Below the pieces are notes generated by a model. That model saw only the letters and a list, made by a program, of their open reading frames with translations. It was not told the origin of the DNA and searched no databases. Source: a bacterium (GTDB lineage: Bacteria; Armatimonadota; Fimbriimonadia; Fimbriimonadales; Fimbriimonadaceae). From it: DNA of 64,000 nt. Below are positions 1 through 8,028 of the stretch, one piece after another. How positions within the stretch are numbered: the stretch's first letter is position 1; the number at the start of each line of letters is the position of its first letter. Made by a program: the position numbers and the translations under genes. The stretch lies in assembly GCA_013823945.1 (NCBI GenBank), contig PNMZ01000001.1, positions 310,001-374,000 on the forward strand, given 5' to 3'.

Positions 1-179
1 ACAATCAGGGCATTAACTTCCTTAACAAAATTCTCGTTTCTCGGCTCCGTCCCGGAAATACCCCTCACGAAGAAGTTCTTATCCGTGCCCTTCTCCGTTG
101 ATTTATAGAGATCGTAGAGCGCGTCTGACCCCACCTCTTCAACGAGCTTATACTTGCCTCCGATCTCCTGACCAATCAT
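1..179 (-). CDS. Protein-kinase-like protein, N-terminal part only
   Basis: Cut by the left edge; only about 59 residues are visible, starting MIGQEIGGKYKLVEEVGSDA. The opening resembles the N-lobe of bacterial Ser/Thr kinases (a G-x-Y-x-L strand, then a glycine-loop position, then a VYxA-like strand read here as LYDLYKS). The glycine-rich loop keeps only its first glycine, and the strand that should carry the ATP-binding lysine reads FFVRGI, so a pseudokinase or a highly diverged kinase is possible. The ATG overlaps the stop of the small membrane protein upstream (ATGA), so the two are probably translationally coupled. Assignment rests on a short similarity and is uncertain. Confidence 0.4.
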   Translation of the reverse strand, partial: MIGQEIGGKYKLVEEVGSDALYDLYKSTEKGTDKNFFVRGISGTEPRNENFVKEVNALI

Positions 180-397
180 GCTTCTTCCTCAGACGGATCA
201 ACCTCTTTGCTCGGCACAAATGCCATGCCCACAATCGCAAGAAACAGAACCAGTGAAAGCATTGGCACCGGAGACGATTCGATTCTTGCCGAATACTCTG
301 CCGCGGTTCCACCAAAGTACGCCGACAACGATGCTAAGTAACCACCAACGAGCAACAAACCCGTCACGCTCGCCACAACCAGTCGCATCAAGTCCAT
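176..397 (-). CDS. Small two-helix membrane protein, unknown function
   Basis: A 73-residue protein with two hydrophobic stretches (about residues 5-25 and 45-61), a short hydrophilic loop between them and an acidic tail ending DPSEEEA, so probably an inner-membrane hairpin. It is sandwiched by overlaps: its ATG lies inside the last codons of aroB and its TGA overlaps the ATG of the kinase-like gene. This tight packing supports it being real and co-translated with aroK-aroB. I do not recognise a family. It could be a membrane partner of the kinase-like protein (inference from position only). Confidence 0.6.
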   Translation of the reverse strand: MDLMRLVVASVTGLLLVGGYLASLSAYFGGTAAEYSARIESSPVPMLSLVLFLAIVGMAFVPSKEVDPSEEEA

Positions 398-1416
398 AAG
401 TCCGCCAAAACCGATTGAACCATGTCTGGTTCAACGCCGTGGCATAGTTTACACTCGCCCGGTACAGTTACCAGACTCAGACTCAGTCCATCGCCAATAT
501 TCTTTTTATCCCCTGTCATCAATTCAATGAGTCGACTCAATTCAATTTCACTTTTTGGTCGCACGGGCAGATCATAAAGGTCAAAAATTTCTGCCACATC
601 AAATGGATCAATCTCTGAAATACCCGCCCGGTACGCAATGGCCGCCTCTGCGACCATTCCAATCGCAATTGCTTCCCCGTGAAGCAAGTTTGAATACCCA
701 TCAAGAGTTTCTAGCGCGTGACCAACCGTATGTCCAAAGTTCAAAATTGCACGAGCTCCGCTCTTCTCTTCAAAGTCAGCCTCTACGACATCTCGCTTGA
801 TTGAAATACAGCGCGCCACAACCTCTTGTAGATCGGTTGATTCTATCGACAATCGCTCACTTTTAAGATTATCGAGCAGTTCTACATCCCAAATCCAACC
901 GTATTTGATGACCTCAGCCATCCCGTTCGTAAAATGCTCCGGCGGCAAAGTCTTAAGAAGATCAATGCTGAGCCGAACTTCCTTTGGATTATGAAATGCA
1001 CCCAGCAAGTTCTTTCCATGACGAAGGTCGATCCCCACCTTCCCCCCCACAGAGCTATCTACCATCGCCAAGAGTGAAGTCGGAACCTGAACAAAATCAA
1101 CCCCTCGATGAACTGTCGCCGCAACAAACCCCGCTAAGTCTCCCACGACCCCACCACCGAACGCCCAGATAACGCCGTTCCTTTTTAAACCTAATGACAA
1201 AACCTGATCGACGACAGAAAGATAAACCTCTGGAGATTTACTCGCTTCTCCGGCCCCAATCACAACGAGGCGTTCAGTTGAAATGGACTCCCGATAAATG
1301 GAGTGCAGATTCGAGTCTGTAATGACAACCCCTGAGCGATCAATTCCATCCCAAGTTGAGTCACTCGGCAAGAAGCGAACTTCGTATCCGGATGATCCGT
1401 CAACGTTAATGTCCAT
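388..1416 (-). CDS. aroB: 3-dehydroquinate synthase
   Basis: Converts DAHP to 3-dehydroquinate, second step of the shikimate pathway; cytosolic, NAD- and metal-dependent. The NAD-binding block GGGVVGDLAGFVAATVHRG, the QVPTSLLAMVDSSVGGK block, the metal-ligand segment EVIKYG, and the paired histidine segments NFGHTVGHALE and HGEAIAIGM are all present in family order. I chose the ATG that gives MDINVDGSS (342 aa); a TTG nine codons upstream would give a longer form but has no better ribosome site. The gene overlaps the end of aroK by 11 bases, so the two are co-translated. aroK-aroB directly after a pilQ-type secretin is also the Proteobacterial order. Confidence 0.95.
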   Translation of the reverse strand: MDINVDGSSGYEVRFLPSDSTWDGIDRSGVVITDSNLHSIYRESISTERLVVIGAGEASKSPEVYLSVVDQVLSLGLKRNGVIWAFGGGVVGDLAGFVAATVHRGVDFVQVPTSLLAMVDSSVGGKVGIDLRHGKNLLGAFHNPKEVRLSIDLLKTLPPEHFTNGMAEVIKYGWIWDVELLDNLKSERLSIESTDLQEVVARCISIKRDVVEADFEEKSGARAILNFGHTVGHALETLDGYSNLLHGEAIAIGMVAEAAIAYRAGISEIDPFDVAEIFDLYDLPVRPKSEIELSRLIELMTGDKKNIGDGLSLSLVTVPGECKLCHGVEPDMVQSVLADLWT

Positions 1417-1918
1417 CGAGTGCCACCCGTATTCTTTCCGCAATCACTTCGATTGGCTGCTCATCAACCTCAACTCGAACATCTGCTCGTTCATAAAGGG
1501 GGCGTCGAGAAGCATAAAGATCTCGCAACTTGGTTTCCCAATTCTCTGTCTGCAACAAGGGCCGCTTGCGACTCGATTGGTCGAGACGAGTTTCCAAAAG
1601 CTCAACCGGCACATCGAGGAAAACACTCCGACCGAGCCGGGTGAATTCAACCCAATTCTCTGATCGCAATACAATCCCTCCCCCTGTAGCTAATACCCGT
1701 CCCTCTGGTTCCAAATTTTTCAAAATCGAAGTCTCGTGATATCGAAATGCTTCTTCTCCGTAGAGTTCAAATAATTGTGGAATCGGCCGACCGAGCCGGT
1801 GCTCAAGCATCATATCCGTATCTTGGAATGGAACTCCAAGCAAATCTGCAAGCGCCCGACCAACCGTGCTCTTACCACTGCCCATCATTCCAACCAAGAT
1901 CACTGACTCCATTTTCAT
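1406..1918 (-). CDS. aroK: Shikimate kinase
   Basis: Phosphorylates shikimate at O3 using ATP, fifth step of the shikimate pathway. At 170 aa it has the usual length. The Walker A loop GMMGSGKSTVGRALA is at about residues 10-24, followed by the shikimate-binding DTDMMLE segment, the conserved ATGGG motif at about residue 77-81, and the lid region SSRKRPLL with its arginine. The 3' end overlaps aroB. The ATG lies only about ten bases after the T-tract of the pil operon terminator, so aroK needs read-through or a promoter inside the end of the secretin gene. Confidence 0.95.
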   Translation of the reverse strand: MKMESVILVGMMGSGKSTVGRALADLLGVPFQDTDMMLEHRLGRPIPQLFELYGEEAFRYHETSILKNLEPEGRVLATGGGIVLRSENWVEFTRLGRSVFLDVPVELLETRLDQSSRKRPLLQTENWETKLRDLYASRRPLYERADVRVEVDEQPIEVIAERIRVALDGH

Positions 1919-1927
1919 TCATTCGAT

Positions 1928-1960
1928 AAAAAAGCAGCGGCAACCAAAGGTCGCCGCTGC
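1928..1960 (-). terminator. Rho-independent terminator of the pilM-pilQ operon
   Basis: On the minus strand GCAGCGGC pairs with GCCGCTGC (8 bp), continued after one mismatch by ACC/GGT around a TTT loop, followed at once by six T residues. It sits about 20 bases after the secretin stop codon and just before aroK. Confidence 0.8.
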
Positions 1961-1982
1961 CCGTCTTGACCGTCCTTCGAGC

Positions 1983-3617
1983 CTACGGAATTCCGAAGCC
2001 CGGCGTTCCTTCGTCAACAATCTTCGGTGTAACGAAGATGATGAGTTCAGAAGAACTTTGTCGGGATTCTTTCTTTCGGAACAATTGACCGATGACCGGC
2101 AAATCGCTCAAAAGCGGAATTCGGTTTTGGTTATATGAATCCTGCTTCGTGGTCAATCCACCGAGCGCAACCGTTTCCCCGTCCTTAACTCGCATTGCAA
2201 CGTTGATCGTTTGGAATGCAGTTTCAGGGAATTGCTGACCATCTGGGCTGGTTCGGAAACCAGTGATGTTCGTAATCGTCGGCGACAAGGTCATGGTGAT
2301 TGTGTTGTCACCATTGATCCGTGGTCGAACTGCCAAGGTGGAGTTCAAGTTCAGCGGAATTGGAACCGTTGTCGTGTTTGTAACACCGTTGCCAGAAACA
2401 ACGTTGTTGGTTACAAAGATGAACGTTTGAGTACCCGCCGTCATGACTGCCGTTTGGTTGTTCAGAGTTCGAACGATCGGTGCCGTTACGACCCGACCGT
2501 CACCATCTGAAAGCAATGCTCGGAGTCGCATCGAAACGTTGCCCGTTGCGTAATTCAGGAAGACAGGATCGGTTGCGTTTGCAAATCGTCCCGGTGCAAC
2601 TCCAGCAAAAACTCCTCCGCGCTCGTAGTTCCAGTCAATCCCAAGACTCTTGTCAATGCTTCGAGTCGTGGTAACAAACTCAACCTTAACGGTGACTTGC
2701 TTTGGAGCCTTGTCGATTCGGCTCAAAATGTCAAGCAATTCTTGGTAAGCCTGGCTCGTACCACGGAAAATCAGTTCGTTTGTTGCCGGGTTGTAGGTGA
2801 GGTCGGTTGTTCCAGCCGGAAGCAGACCTTGTCCGCCAGCGTTAGCACCTGCAACAGATGCGCCGCCACCTTGCTGACCGCCACCACCACCTAGGTTTCC
2901 GCCGCCTGCTTGACCGCCGCCACCACCTAGGTTTCCGCCGCCCGCTTGTCCGCCGCCACCGCCACCACGTTGAGGTGCATCACCACCTGGCAACGTCAAT
3001 CCAGATTCAGAGGACGTGGGTTGATTCAAACTCCCAAATGATCGATTTTCTTGGCTCAGGCGATTCCGATTAATGAAATCTGACGGTGCCCCGAAAGTCG
3101 AGCTGTCCATGCTCTGCGGATTTGATCGCCGTGCCAGATCCCACATCTCTTCAAAGACTCGATCTGGATTCTTGACCGCCCCATCGACCAGAAGATCGAT
3201 GATGTCTCTCGGGTCAGCTTGCTGAACTTTGATTTCGCGAATAATGAGTCGGTCGTTATCCACTTGAGCATTGAGAGGCAATGCTTCGCGCTTGGTACCG
3301 AAGTAGATGACAAATACGCCATCTTCGTTACGTTCTGCGTAACCCCCTGCAGCTTGGCAGAGATACTTGATCGCAGTCTCAGCCGAAACATCATCAAGCG
3401 ACAAATTGATCTTCTTGAATTCGCCTGCATTCTGATTGCTAATAACAAACTGCAAACCTGTTTGCTGTGAGAGCAAACGAGTTGCCGTCAAAAGATCAGC
3501 ATCCTTCAAGTAAAGATCAACCTTCGTATCGAGTGCTGAACTCTGCGCAATTGAGAATGCCGCGACTGCACCCAGGCAGAGCGTCAAAACTGACTTTGTG
3601 AAAATTCCTTTCTTCAT
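1983..3617 (-). CDS. pilQ: Type IV pilus secretin (PilQ-like)
   Basis: Outer-membrane secretin forming the channel for the pilus fibre. A signal peptide (MKKGIFTKSVLTLCLGAVAA...) is followed by an STN-like domain (about residues 29-104), a secretin N1-type domain (about 120-160), a long Gly/Gln linker with 12-residue repeats (about 220-265), a second small N-domain (about 280-310) and the C-terminal secretin domain ending with VKDGETVALGGL, PLLSDLPVIGQLF and ELIIFVTPKIV. The start is ATG at 3617 because GAGGAGG lies eight bases upstream; the reading frame stays open further upstream only because it lies against the Gly-rich end of the neighbouring gene. No AMIN domain is seen; a separate STN protein precedes it. 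Last gene of the pilM operon, with a terminator after it. Confidence 0.93.
   Translation of the reverse strand: MKKGIFTKSVLTLCLGAVAAFSIAQSSALDTKVDLYLKDADLLTATRLLSQQTGLQFVISNQNAGEFKKINLSLDDVSAETAIKYLCQAAGGYAERNEDGVFVIYFGTKREALPLNAQVDNDRLIIREIKVQQADPRDIIDLLVDGAVKNPDRVFEEMWDLARRSNPQSMDSSTFGAPSDFINRNRLSQENRSFGSLNQPTSSESGLTLPGGDAPQRGGGGGGQAGGGNLGGGGGQAGGGNLGGGGGQQGGGASVAGANAGGQGLLPAGTTDLTYNPATNELIFRGTSQAYQELLDILSRIDKAPKQVTVKVEFVTTTRSIDKSLGIDWNYERGGVFAGVAPGRFANATDPVFLNYATGNVSMRLRALLSDGDGRVVTAPIVRTLNNQTAVMTAGTQTFIFVTNNVVSGNGVTNTTTVPIPLNLNSTLAVRPRINGDNTITMTLSPTITNITGFRTSPDGQQFPETAFQTINVAMRVKDGETVALGGLTTKQDSYNQNRIPLLSDLPVIGQLFRKKESRQSSSELIIFVTPKIVDEGTPGFGIP
2885..2962 (-). repeat. 36-bp tandem repeat encoding a Gly-rich linker in the secretin
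   Basis: Two near-identical 36-base units plus part of a third (CCTAGGTTTCCGCCGCC recurs at a spacing of 36) encode a repeated 12-residue block containing QAGGGNLGG. It lies between the N-domains of the secretin. The period is a multiple of three, so changes in copy number would keep the frame. Confidence 0.75.
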
Positions 3618-3648
3618 TCTGTGTTCCTCCTCAGGATCATTACGGGCT

Positions 3649-4308
3649 TTAGAAGCCGCCACCACCGCCAAAGCCGCCGCCGCCGAAACCGCCGCCGCCA
3701 TTGCCTCCGCCGAATCCGCCGCTTCCACCGCCAAAGCCACCGCTTCCGCCGCCAAATCCGCCTCCATTGTTGCCACCGAAGCCACCGCCGCCACCACCGA
3801 ATCCACCGCCGCCGCCGCCAAAGGCAGGAACGGAGCTCCTTTCGGGTTCAGAACCAAAGGTAGCTTGGTCTAGCAAAATGTCAAGAATCATTTGCGGATC
3901 ATTCAAAAGAATGATCGGAGGGAAAAACTCAGCCGCTTGATTTTGAGTTCCAAAGTCGGGAGTCGTATTCGTAGCTGCAGTAGGATCCGGCTTTCGGATG
4001 ATATTGAAAATGTTCCCTTCTTCGCGCCATGTTGCATCAACTTGGGAAAGAATCCCGCGCAGTGCAGTTTTAAACTGCACGTTCTTCAAAGAGACCGTTA
4101 CAACACCTTGAACATCCGGAGCAACCGTGTAGTTCAAAGATGTTGATCGGAAAAGCACCTTGAGCGCGTCCCGAATGTCTGCCTGATCCAACTCAATCGA
4201 CTCGATGATGATGTTGTTGGGATCATCCTGAGCCTTGACCTGCGCCGGTGCCACAAAGAGCCCCAAGGCAAGTGCAAATGTCAATGCTGCTGCAACTTTT
4301 GTTTTCAT
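3649..4308 (-). CDS. Secreted STN-domain protein with Gly-rich tail (secretin accessory)
   Basis: A 219-residue protein with a signal peptide (cleavage likely after VKA), one secretin/TonB short N-terminal (STN) fold at about residues 33-110 (IIIESIELDQADIRDALKVL... VSLKNVQFKTALRGIL), a second segment that looks like the start of an N1 domain (FFPPIILLNDPQMILDILLDQ), and then about 55 residues that are almost only Gly with Phe, Asn and Ser. It ends without a secretin channel domain. It lies directly upstream of the secretin gene in the same operon, with GAGGA ten bases before its ATG. I infer that it supplies an extra periplasmic ring or gate for the secretin. A truncated former secretin is the alternative. 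Confidence 0.75.
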   Translation of the reverse strand: MKTKVAAALTFALALGLFVAPAQVKAQDDPNNIIIESIELDQADIRDALKVLFRSTSLNYTVAPDVQGVVTVSLKNVQFKTALRGILSQVDATWREEGNIFNIIRKPDPTAATNTTPDFGTQNQAAEFFPPIILLNDPQMILDILLDQATFGSEPERSSVPAFGGGGGGFGGGGGGFGGNNGGGFGGGSGGFGGGSGGFGGGNGGGGFGGGGFGGGGGF

Positions 4309-4373
4309 GTTCTTGCGTTCCTCAACGATACCTGTTTCTAACTTGTTTTCGCACTCAATTTCAATCTTCGACT

Positions 4374-5090
4374 CTATTTGTCGCCTTCATCATCCGGGCC
4401 ACGTCCACCACCACCGCGAGGATCATTCCCCCCGCTTCGACCACCTGCTGGCCCGCCAGTGGGAGCATTGCCGCCACCCAGCTGACCAGGCAGACCCGCC
4501 TGTAGTGGAACAACTACCTCTGAAGGAACCCGGCTAGGGTCACGTTTAAAGACAGCTTTTTCGGTGTCAATAGACACGCATCGCCATTCGGTTCCTGCTA
4601 CCGGCTGACCGGGAACAATGGTGTCCACCGACCCGCCTTGATCAAGAAGGGCAATTACAGCACCTTCACTGACAACAATTCCCGCCAGACGCCAAGCCGG
4701 AGTCGGAAATTGTTGGGGTCGAGTGTCTGCCTGACCTGACTCATCAGGAAATTCAAATTCTTGGGAGAAGCCACCTGATTCAGTCATGAGGCGCTCCAGC
4801 ATTTGCTCCTGATCAAATCGACGCTCAGCCGCTAGCAAGCTAAAGGCGTCCGATCGGCGAGATGACCAGTTCTTTCTCTGGGCAATGTCAAAAACTGAAT
4901 CCATGTCGGCATAAGCCATGTCCGAAGGAACTGAAACCCCTGCTTGCGCATCGGGCATGTACAATTCACGAACCTTGGGGTCAATCGCCCCCGTCTTTGC
5001 ACTCGGCCCTGGACGGGCTTCGGTATCACATCCCGCAACCGCAAATGCAACTGCGACCAATGAAATAAGCTTGAGCATATCCTTCATCAT
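4374..5090 (-). CDS. pilP: Pilus assembly lipoprotein, PilP-like
   Basis: A 238-residue lipoprotein with signal peptide and lipobox VAGC at about residue 20. The middle-to-C-terminal region (WRLAGIVVSEGAVIALLDQG followed by IVPGQPV) has the short beta-strand pattern of PilP and of the GspC homology region, which bind the secretin. The tail (about residues 205-238) is Gly/Pro-rich and ends in an acidic DDEGDK. Two in-frame ATGs follow a GAGG site; the first overlaps the pilO stop codon (TGATG). Position after pilN and pilO supports the call more strongly than the sequence does. Confidence 0.75.
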   Translation of the reverse strand: MMKDMLKLISLVAVAFAVAGCDTEARPGPSAKTGAIDPKVRELYMPDAQAGVSVPSDMAYADMDSVFDIAQRKNWSSRRSDAFSLLAAERRFDQEQMLERLMTESGGFSQEFEFPDESGQADTRPQQFPTPAWRLAGIVVSEGAVIALLDQGGSVDTIVPGQPVAGTEWRCVSIDTEKAVFKRDPSRVPSEVVVPLQAGLPGQLGGGNAPTGGPAGGRSGGNDPRGGGGRGPDDEGDK

Positions 5091-5905
5091 CAATCCTCAT
5101 CATCCCGGCCACGCCCACCACCACGGCTGTCAGTCGCTGGCACTCCGCCAGGTACGCCAACCCCTGCTGGAACTGCACCAGGAGCGACACCTGCCGCGCC
5201 TGCCGCACCTGCGACAGCTTTATCTCGCGCCATCTGAATTGTCGGCGAAATTTTCTTTCCTCGCACAAAAGCGACCAACGTTACGTTATAACGTGCTGTC
5301 AACTGTGGTGCGGTACCCGTTATAACCAAACCGTCCGCAACTGCAAGATAGTTCGGCATCCGACTCCAAGCCCGAATATTCTCGGCAATTTGCGAGAACG
5401 TTCCCCTCACTTCCACTTGACCCATGTCAAAGATAGCGACCGGATACGGCGTATTGGGATAGTTATAGTAACTAGACATGATCGTTTCCGGATCATCTGT
5501 CGGCGCAGGAACCAGAGGCCCGGTTACAACTGTAATTCCGCCCGCCTTCACCTGGCGGTTAACCGCCGACTGTACGTTATCTCGGAACAACAAAGAATCA
5601 ACCGTCAATTGATAAGGATTGACCGCAACGTTCACCCCACCCGCCGATACACTTGCCGGAGGAGTCTTGACTCGAACTGTTTGATCCCACTTATCGTTAA
5701 TTTCCTTAACCTTTGCCTGCGCAGCCTCAACACGTTTAACCGCCTGTGGAAGCTTCCCTCCTTCAGCATCAAGCTTTTCACCCCATTCGGAGTAAAGCCC
5801 CGCGTCGTTCATATTCGGCAAGAATCGCTGGAAAAGACCGTAAGTCAATCCAATGACCCCGAACATCAATCCAATCATCAAAATTGCAAGTGGTGATAAT
5901 TTCAC
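5090..5905 (-). CDS. pilO: Type IV pilus inner-membrane protein PilO-like
   Basis: A 271-residue bitopic protein: one transmembrane helix (about residues 6-26), a coiled-coil (about 40-75), then a ferredoxin-like periplasmic domain. The C-terminal 35 residues are Gly/Ala/Pro-rich, ending GGGRGRDDED. I chose the GTG start at 5905, seven bases after the pilN stop codon and behind a run of six G; the reading frame stays open upstream but that part lies over the pilN coding sequence. PilO pairs with PilN and forms the inner-membrane alignment complex with PilM and PilP. Confidence 0.82.
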   Translation of the reverse strand: MKLSPLAILMIGLMFGVIGLTYGLFQRFLPNMNDAGLYSEWGEKLDAEGGKLPQAVKRVEAAQAKVKEINDKWDQTVRVKTPPASVSAGGVNVAVNPYQLTVDSLLFRDNVQSAVNRQVKAGGITVVTGPLVPAPTDDPETIMSSYYNYPNTPYPVAIFDMGQVEVRGTFSQIAENIRAWSRMPNYLAVADGLVITGTAPQLTARYNVTLVAFVRGKKISPTIQMARDKAVAGAAGAAGVAPGAVPAGVGVPGGVPATDSRGGGRGRDDED

Positions 5906-5909
5906 TGTC

Positions 5910-6800
5910 TTATTTCCCCCCGTCCGCATCGGGGCCACCAGCCCCTGTTCTAGGTGTACCAGGTCCCGGAGGTGCTCCACCTCCACCCGGCACACCGCCA
6001 AATCCATTCGGCGGTACCGATGCTGCACCTGCCGCACCCGCTCCCGCAATCGTTGCTCGCGGGTCAGGCGTTTGAACATTGCGCGCCAATGTTACAGTCA
6101 TCGTGACTTGCTTGTAGCCCGGCATCGCCTGTCGCGCCCCTTCCACGGCACCGAAATTGCCTTCATTCAAAAATCCTCGAGGCTCACCCGCCGCACGTGC
6201 AATCATTGCCTCCATACGATCAAGTGGATCTGTAGGCAACGGAGTTTGACCCGGCTTGACTGGGAGGCCAGTTTGATCAGCTTCCGTCAAATTTGGCACC
6301 GACGCTCGGTCAAGCTGGTAGCCAGCTCGGCTAACTGCAACCGCATCAGGAATCTTCCAAAGCGCAACGGAAAGATCAGCATACTGCCTGAAGGTTTCCA
6401 AATAACCGTTCAAGGTCACCGTCGTCTGCTGAGGACTGGCCGGAACCGCTGAAATAGAATCAATTCGGTAATAAGCGGGCACATGCTTCAAAACATCCGC
6501 GTACAGATCAACGTAAGTGCGGTTGTGCGCGATCATTGCCTCCGAAAGTGCTTGGCTTCGGTTAATGATCGCCGCTTCAGCAATTTGCTTGTCGGCATGA
6601 TCTGCCGTGGCTTTTGCGTCAACTGCTCGTTGCATCTTGGCTTCGGCATCAGCCTTGGCAGTTGCAAGAGCACCCTCAGACATAACCGTCAGTCCGACGC
6701 CTGCCAAAATCCCAAGTACCGCCAAGAGAAGCGCAACGAAGATCATTCCCTTCGCTGCCCCCGCTTTCGATACGCTTTGTGGAAGTAAGTTAAGTTTCAT
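5910..6800 (-). CDS. pilN: Type IV pilus inner-membrane protein PilN-like
   Basis: Begins MKLNLLPQSV, the N-terminal N-L-L-P motif by which PilN docks into PilM. One transmembrane helix follows at about residues 19-41, then a long helical region and a ferredoxin-like periplasmic domain (about 105-165). At 296 aa it is longer than typical PilN (about 180-200 aa); the extra length is a 60-residue insertion after the periplasmic core and a Gly/Pro-rich tail ending GGPDADGGK. Thirteen bases separate it from pilM. Confidence 0.85.
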   Translation of the reverse strand: MKLNLLPQSVSKAGAAKGMIFVALLLAVLGILAGVGLTVMSEGALATAKADAEAKMQRAVDAKATADHADKQIAEAAIINRSQALSEAMIAHNRTYVDLYADVLKHVPAYYRIDSISAVPASPQQTTVTLNGYLETFRQYADLSVALWKIPDAVAVSRAGYQLDRASVPNLTEADQTGLPVKPGQTPLPTDPLDRMEAMIARAAGEPRGFLNEGNFGAVEGARQAMPGYKQVTMTVTLARNVQTPDPRATIAGAGAAGAASVPPNGFGGVPGGGGAPPGPGTPRTGAGGPDADGGK

Positions 6801-6813
6801 TCAGTCAACTGCC

Positions 6814-7995
6814 TCAAAAGCCAATATGCATCCCATTTCCAATCGCCATCGCGAAGGAACTCTTCGTTTCCTCCAGCCGTGCCGGATCACCACTCTTCAA
6901 ACTCATGTTTACGTTTCGGAAGGGATCCATTCTTTCAACCGTCATTCCAACCGCCGAAGTCAAGAACTTGTCCAGATTCTTCAACTGAGCCGAGCCCCCT
7001 GTGATCATCATCATATCCACATCACCGCCCTTGTTCTTGTAATAATCCACGCTACGGCGTAATTCTGAGACCAATTCGTCCAGTGCAGGCGCAACAGCAG
7101 CGTAGAGAGGATTTTCTTCTACCGGAGCCGGTGTCGCCGCCGGAGGAGCATCGCTCGCCATAGTCTGCTCACTCGGGTCTGCAAACGGGTTGTAGCTCTG
7201 AACCGGAGCAGCCCCCGCAAAAGGATTGAATGAAGGAGCCGGGGCTGCATCTTCAGGCAATACGAGTTGCTCATGCTTCGCTTGCTGAGCATCCGCGAAT
7301 GAGAGACTTCGAGAATCCGCAATCGCCCGCGTGAACATTTCCCCACCCACCGGAACCGTTCGCGAGAAAAGCAACCGCTCATTCTTGTAAATGTTGATCG
7401 ATGTGGTCTTGTGACCAATTTCAGCAACGCAAATCGTCTTATTCGCCGCTTCTTGCGCATACCCCACATCAAGAAGCCGAAGCAAACTCAACGGCTCAAC
7501 ATCAAGTGCCGCTGCCTTTTTGCCCGAACGTTTTAAAATATCAACGTTCATATCAACTCCCGAACGAGTCGCAATTGCCATCACCACATCCAAGTTCTGA
7601 GATGCCGGATCAGCCAACGGATAAGCTTTGAAATCTGTCTCAACTGTGCTTTCAGCAAAAGGAATGTTTCGAGTGAATTCCCACGCCATGTGATCTTTTA
7701 ACTCACTCTCGCTCATGTTCGGAACTTCAAGCGGACGAACCAAAACCGAGCCCTGACCGTTAAGAGAAACCACGGCATTGGATTCAGAAGATCCTGATTC
7801 CATAATCGCTTGCTTAACAATTGAAACCAACTGATCCGGATCGTTGATCCCCACGTGATCAACTGCGCCTTCCGGCACCGGAGCCATCCCCAACGCCGTA
7901 ATCGTCGGTTGGTTACCTTGCAGGCGGATTTCCGCCACCTTCACCGACTGGCTGCCGATGTCAATTCCCAAAACGCTGTTCAGTCTTTTCGCCAT
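6814..7995 (-). CDS. pilM: Type IV pilus ATPase-fold protein PilM
   Basis: Actin-like cytoplasmic protein that binds PilN and links the alignment complex to the assembly motor. The first phosphate motif GIDIGSQSVKVAEI is at residues 10-23, the second phosphate region at about 188-220 (CVAEIGHKTTSINIY), and the adenosine motif MMITGGSAQL near residue 325. It is 393 aa against about 350 usually; the excess is a Pro/Ala-rich insert at about residues 247-296 with two NPF motifs (SFNPFAG, SYNPFAD). First gene of the operon, with a promoter candidate 34-63 bases upstream. Confidence 0.93.
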   Translation of the reverse strand: MAKRLNSVLGIDIGSQSVKVAEIRLQGNQPTITALGMAPVPEGAVDHVGINDPDQLVSIVKQAIMESGSSESNAVVSLNGQGSVLVRPLEVPNMSESELKDHMAWEFTRNIPFAESTVETDFKAYPLADPASQNLDVVMAIATRSGVDMNVDILKRSGKKAAALDVEPLSLLRLLDVGYAQEAANKTICVAEIGHKTTSINIYKNERLLFSRTVPVGGEMFTRAIADSRSLSFADAQQAKHEQLVLPEDAAPAPSFNPFAGAAPVQSYNPFADPSEQTMASDAPPAATPAPVEENPLYAAVAPALDELVSELRRSVDYYKNKGGDVDMMMITGGSAQLKNLDKFLTSAVGMTVERMDPFRNVNMSLKSGDPARLEETKSSFAMAIGNGMHIGF

Positions 7996-8028
7996 AACGG
8001 AAACCCGCTGTGCCCTCTAAGCCAAATG

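Noticed and set aside
3618-3857. Upstream extension of the secretin reading frame
   Set aside because: The extension is an Ala/Val-rich reading of the Gly-rich repeats of the neighbouring STN gene; GAGGAGG marks the true start at 3617.
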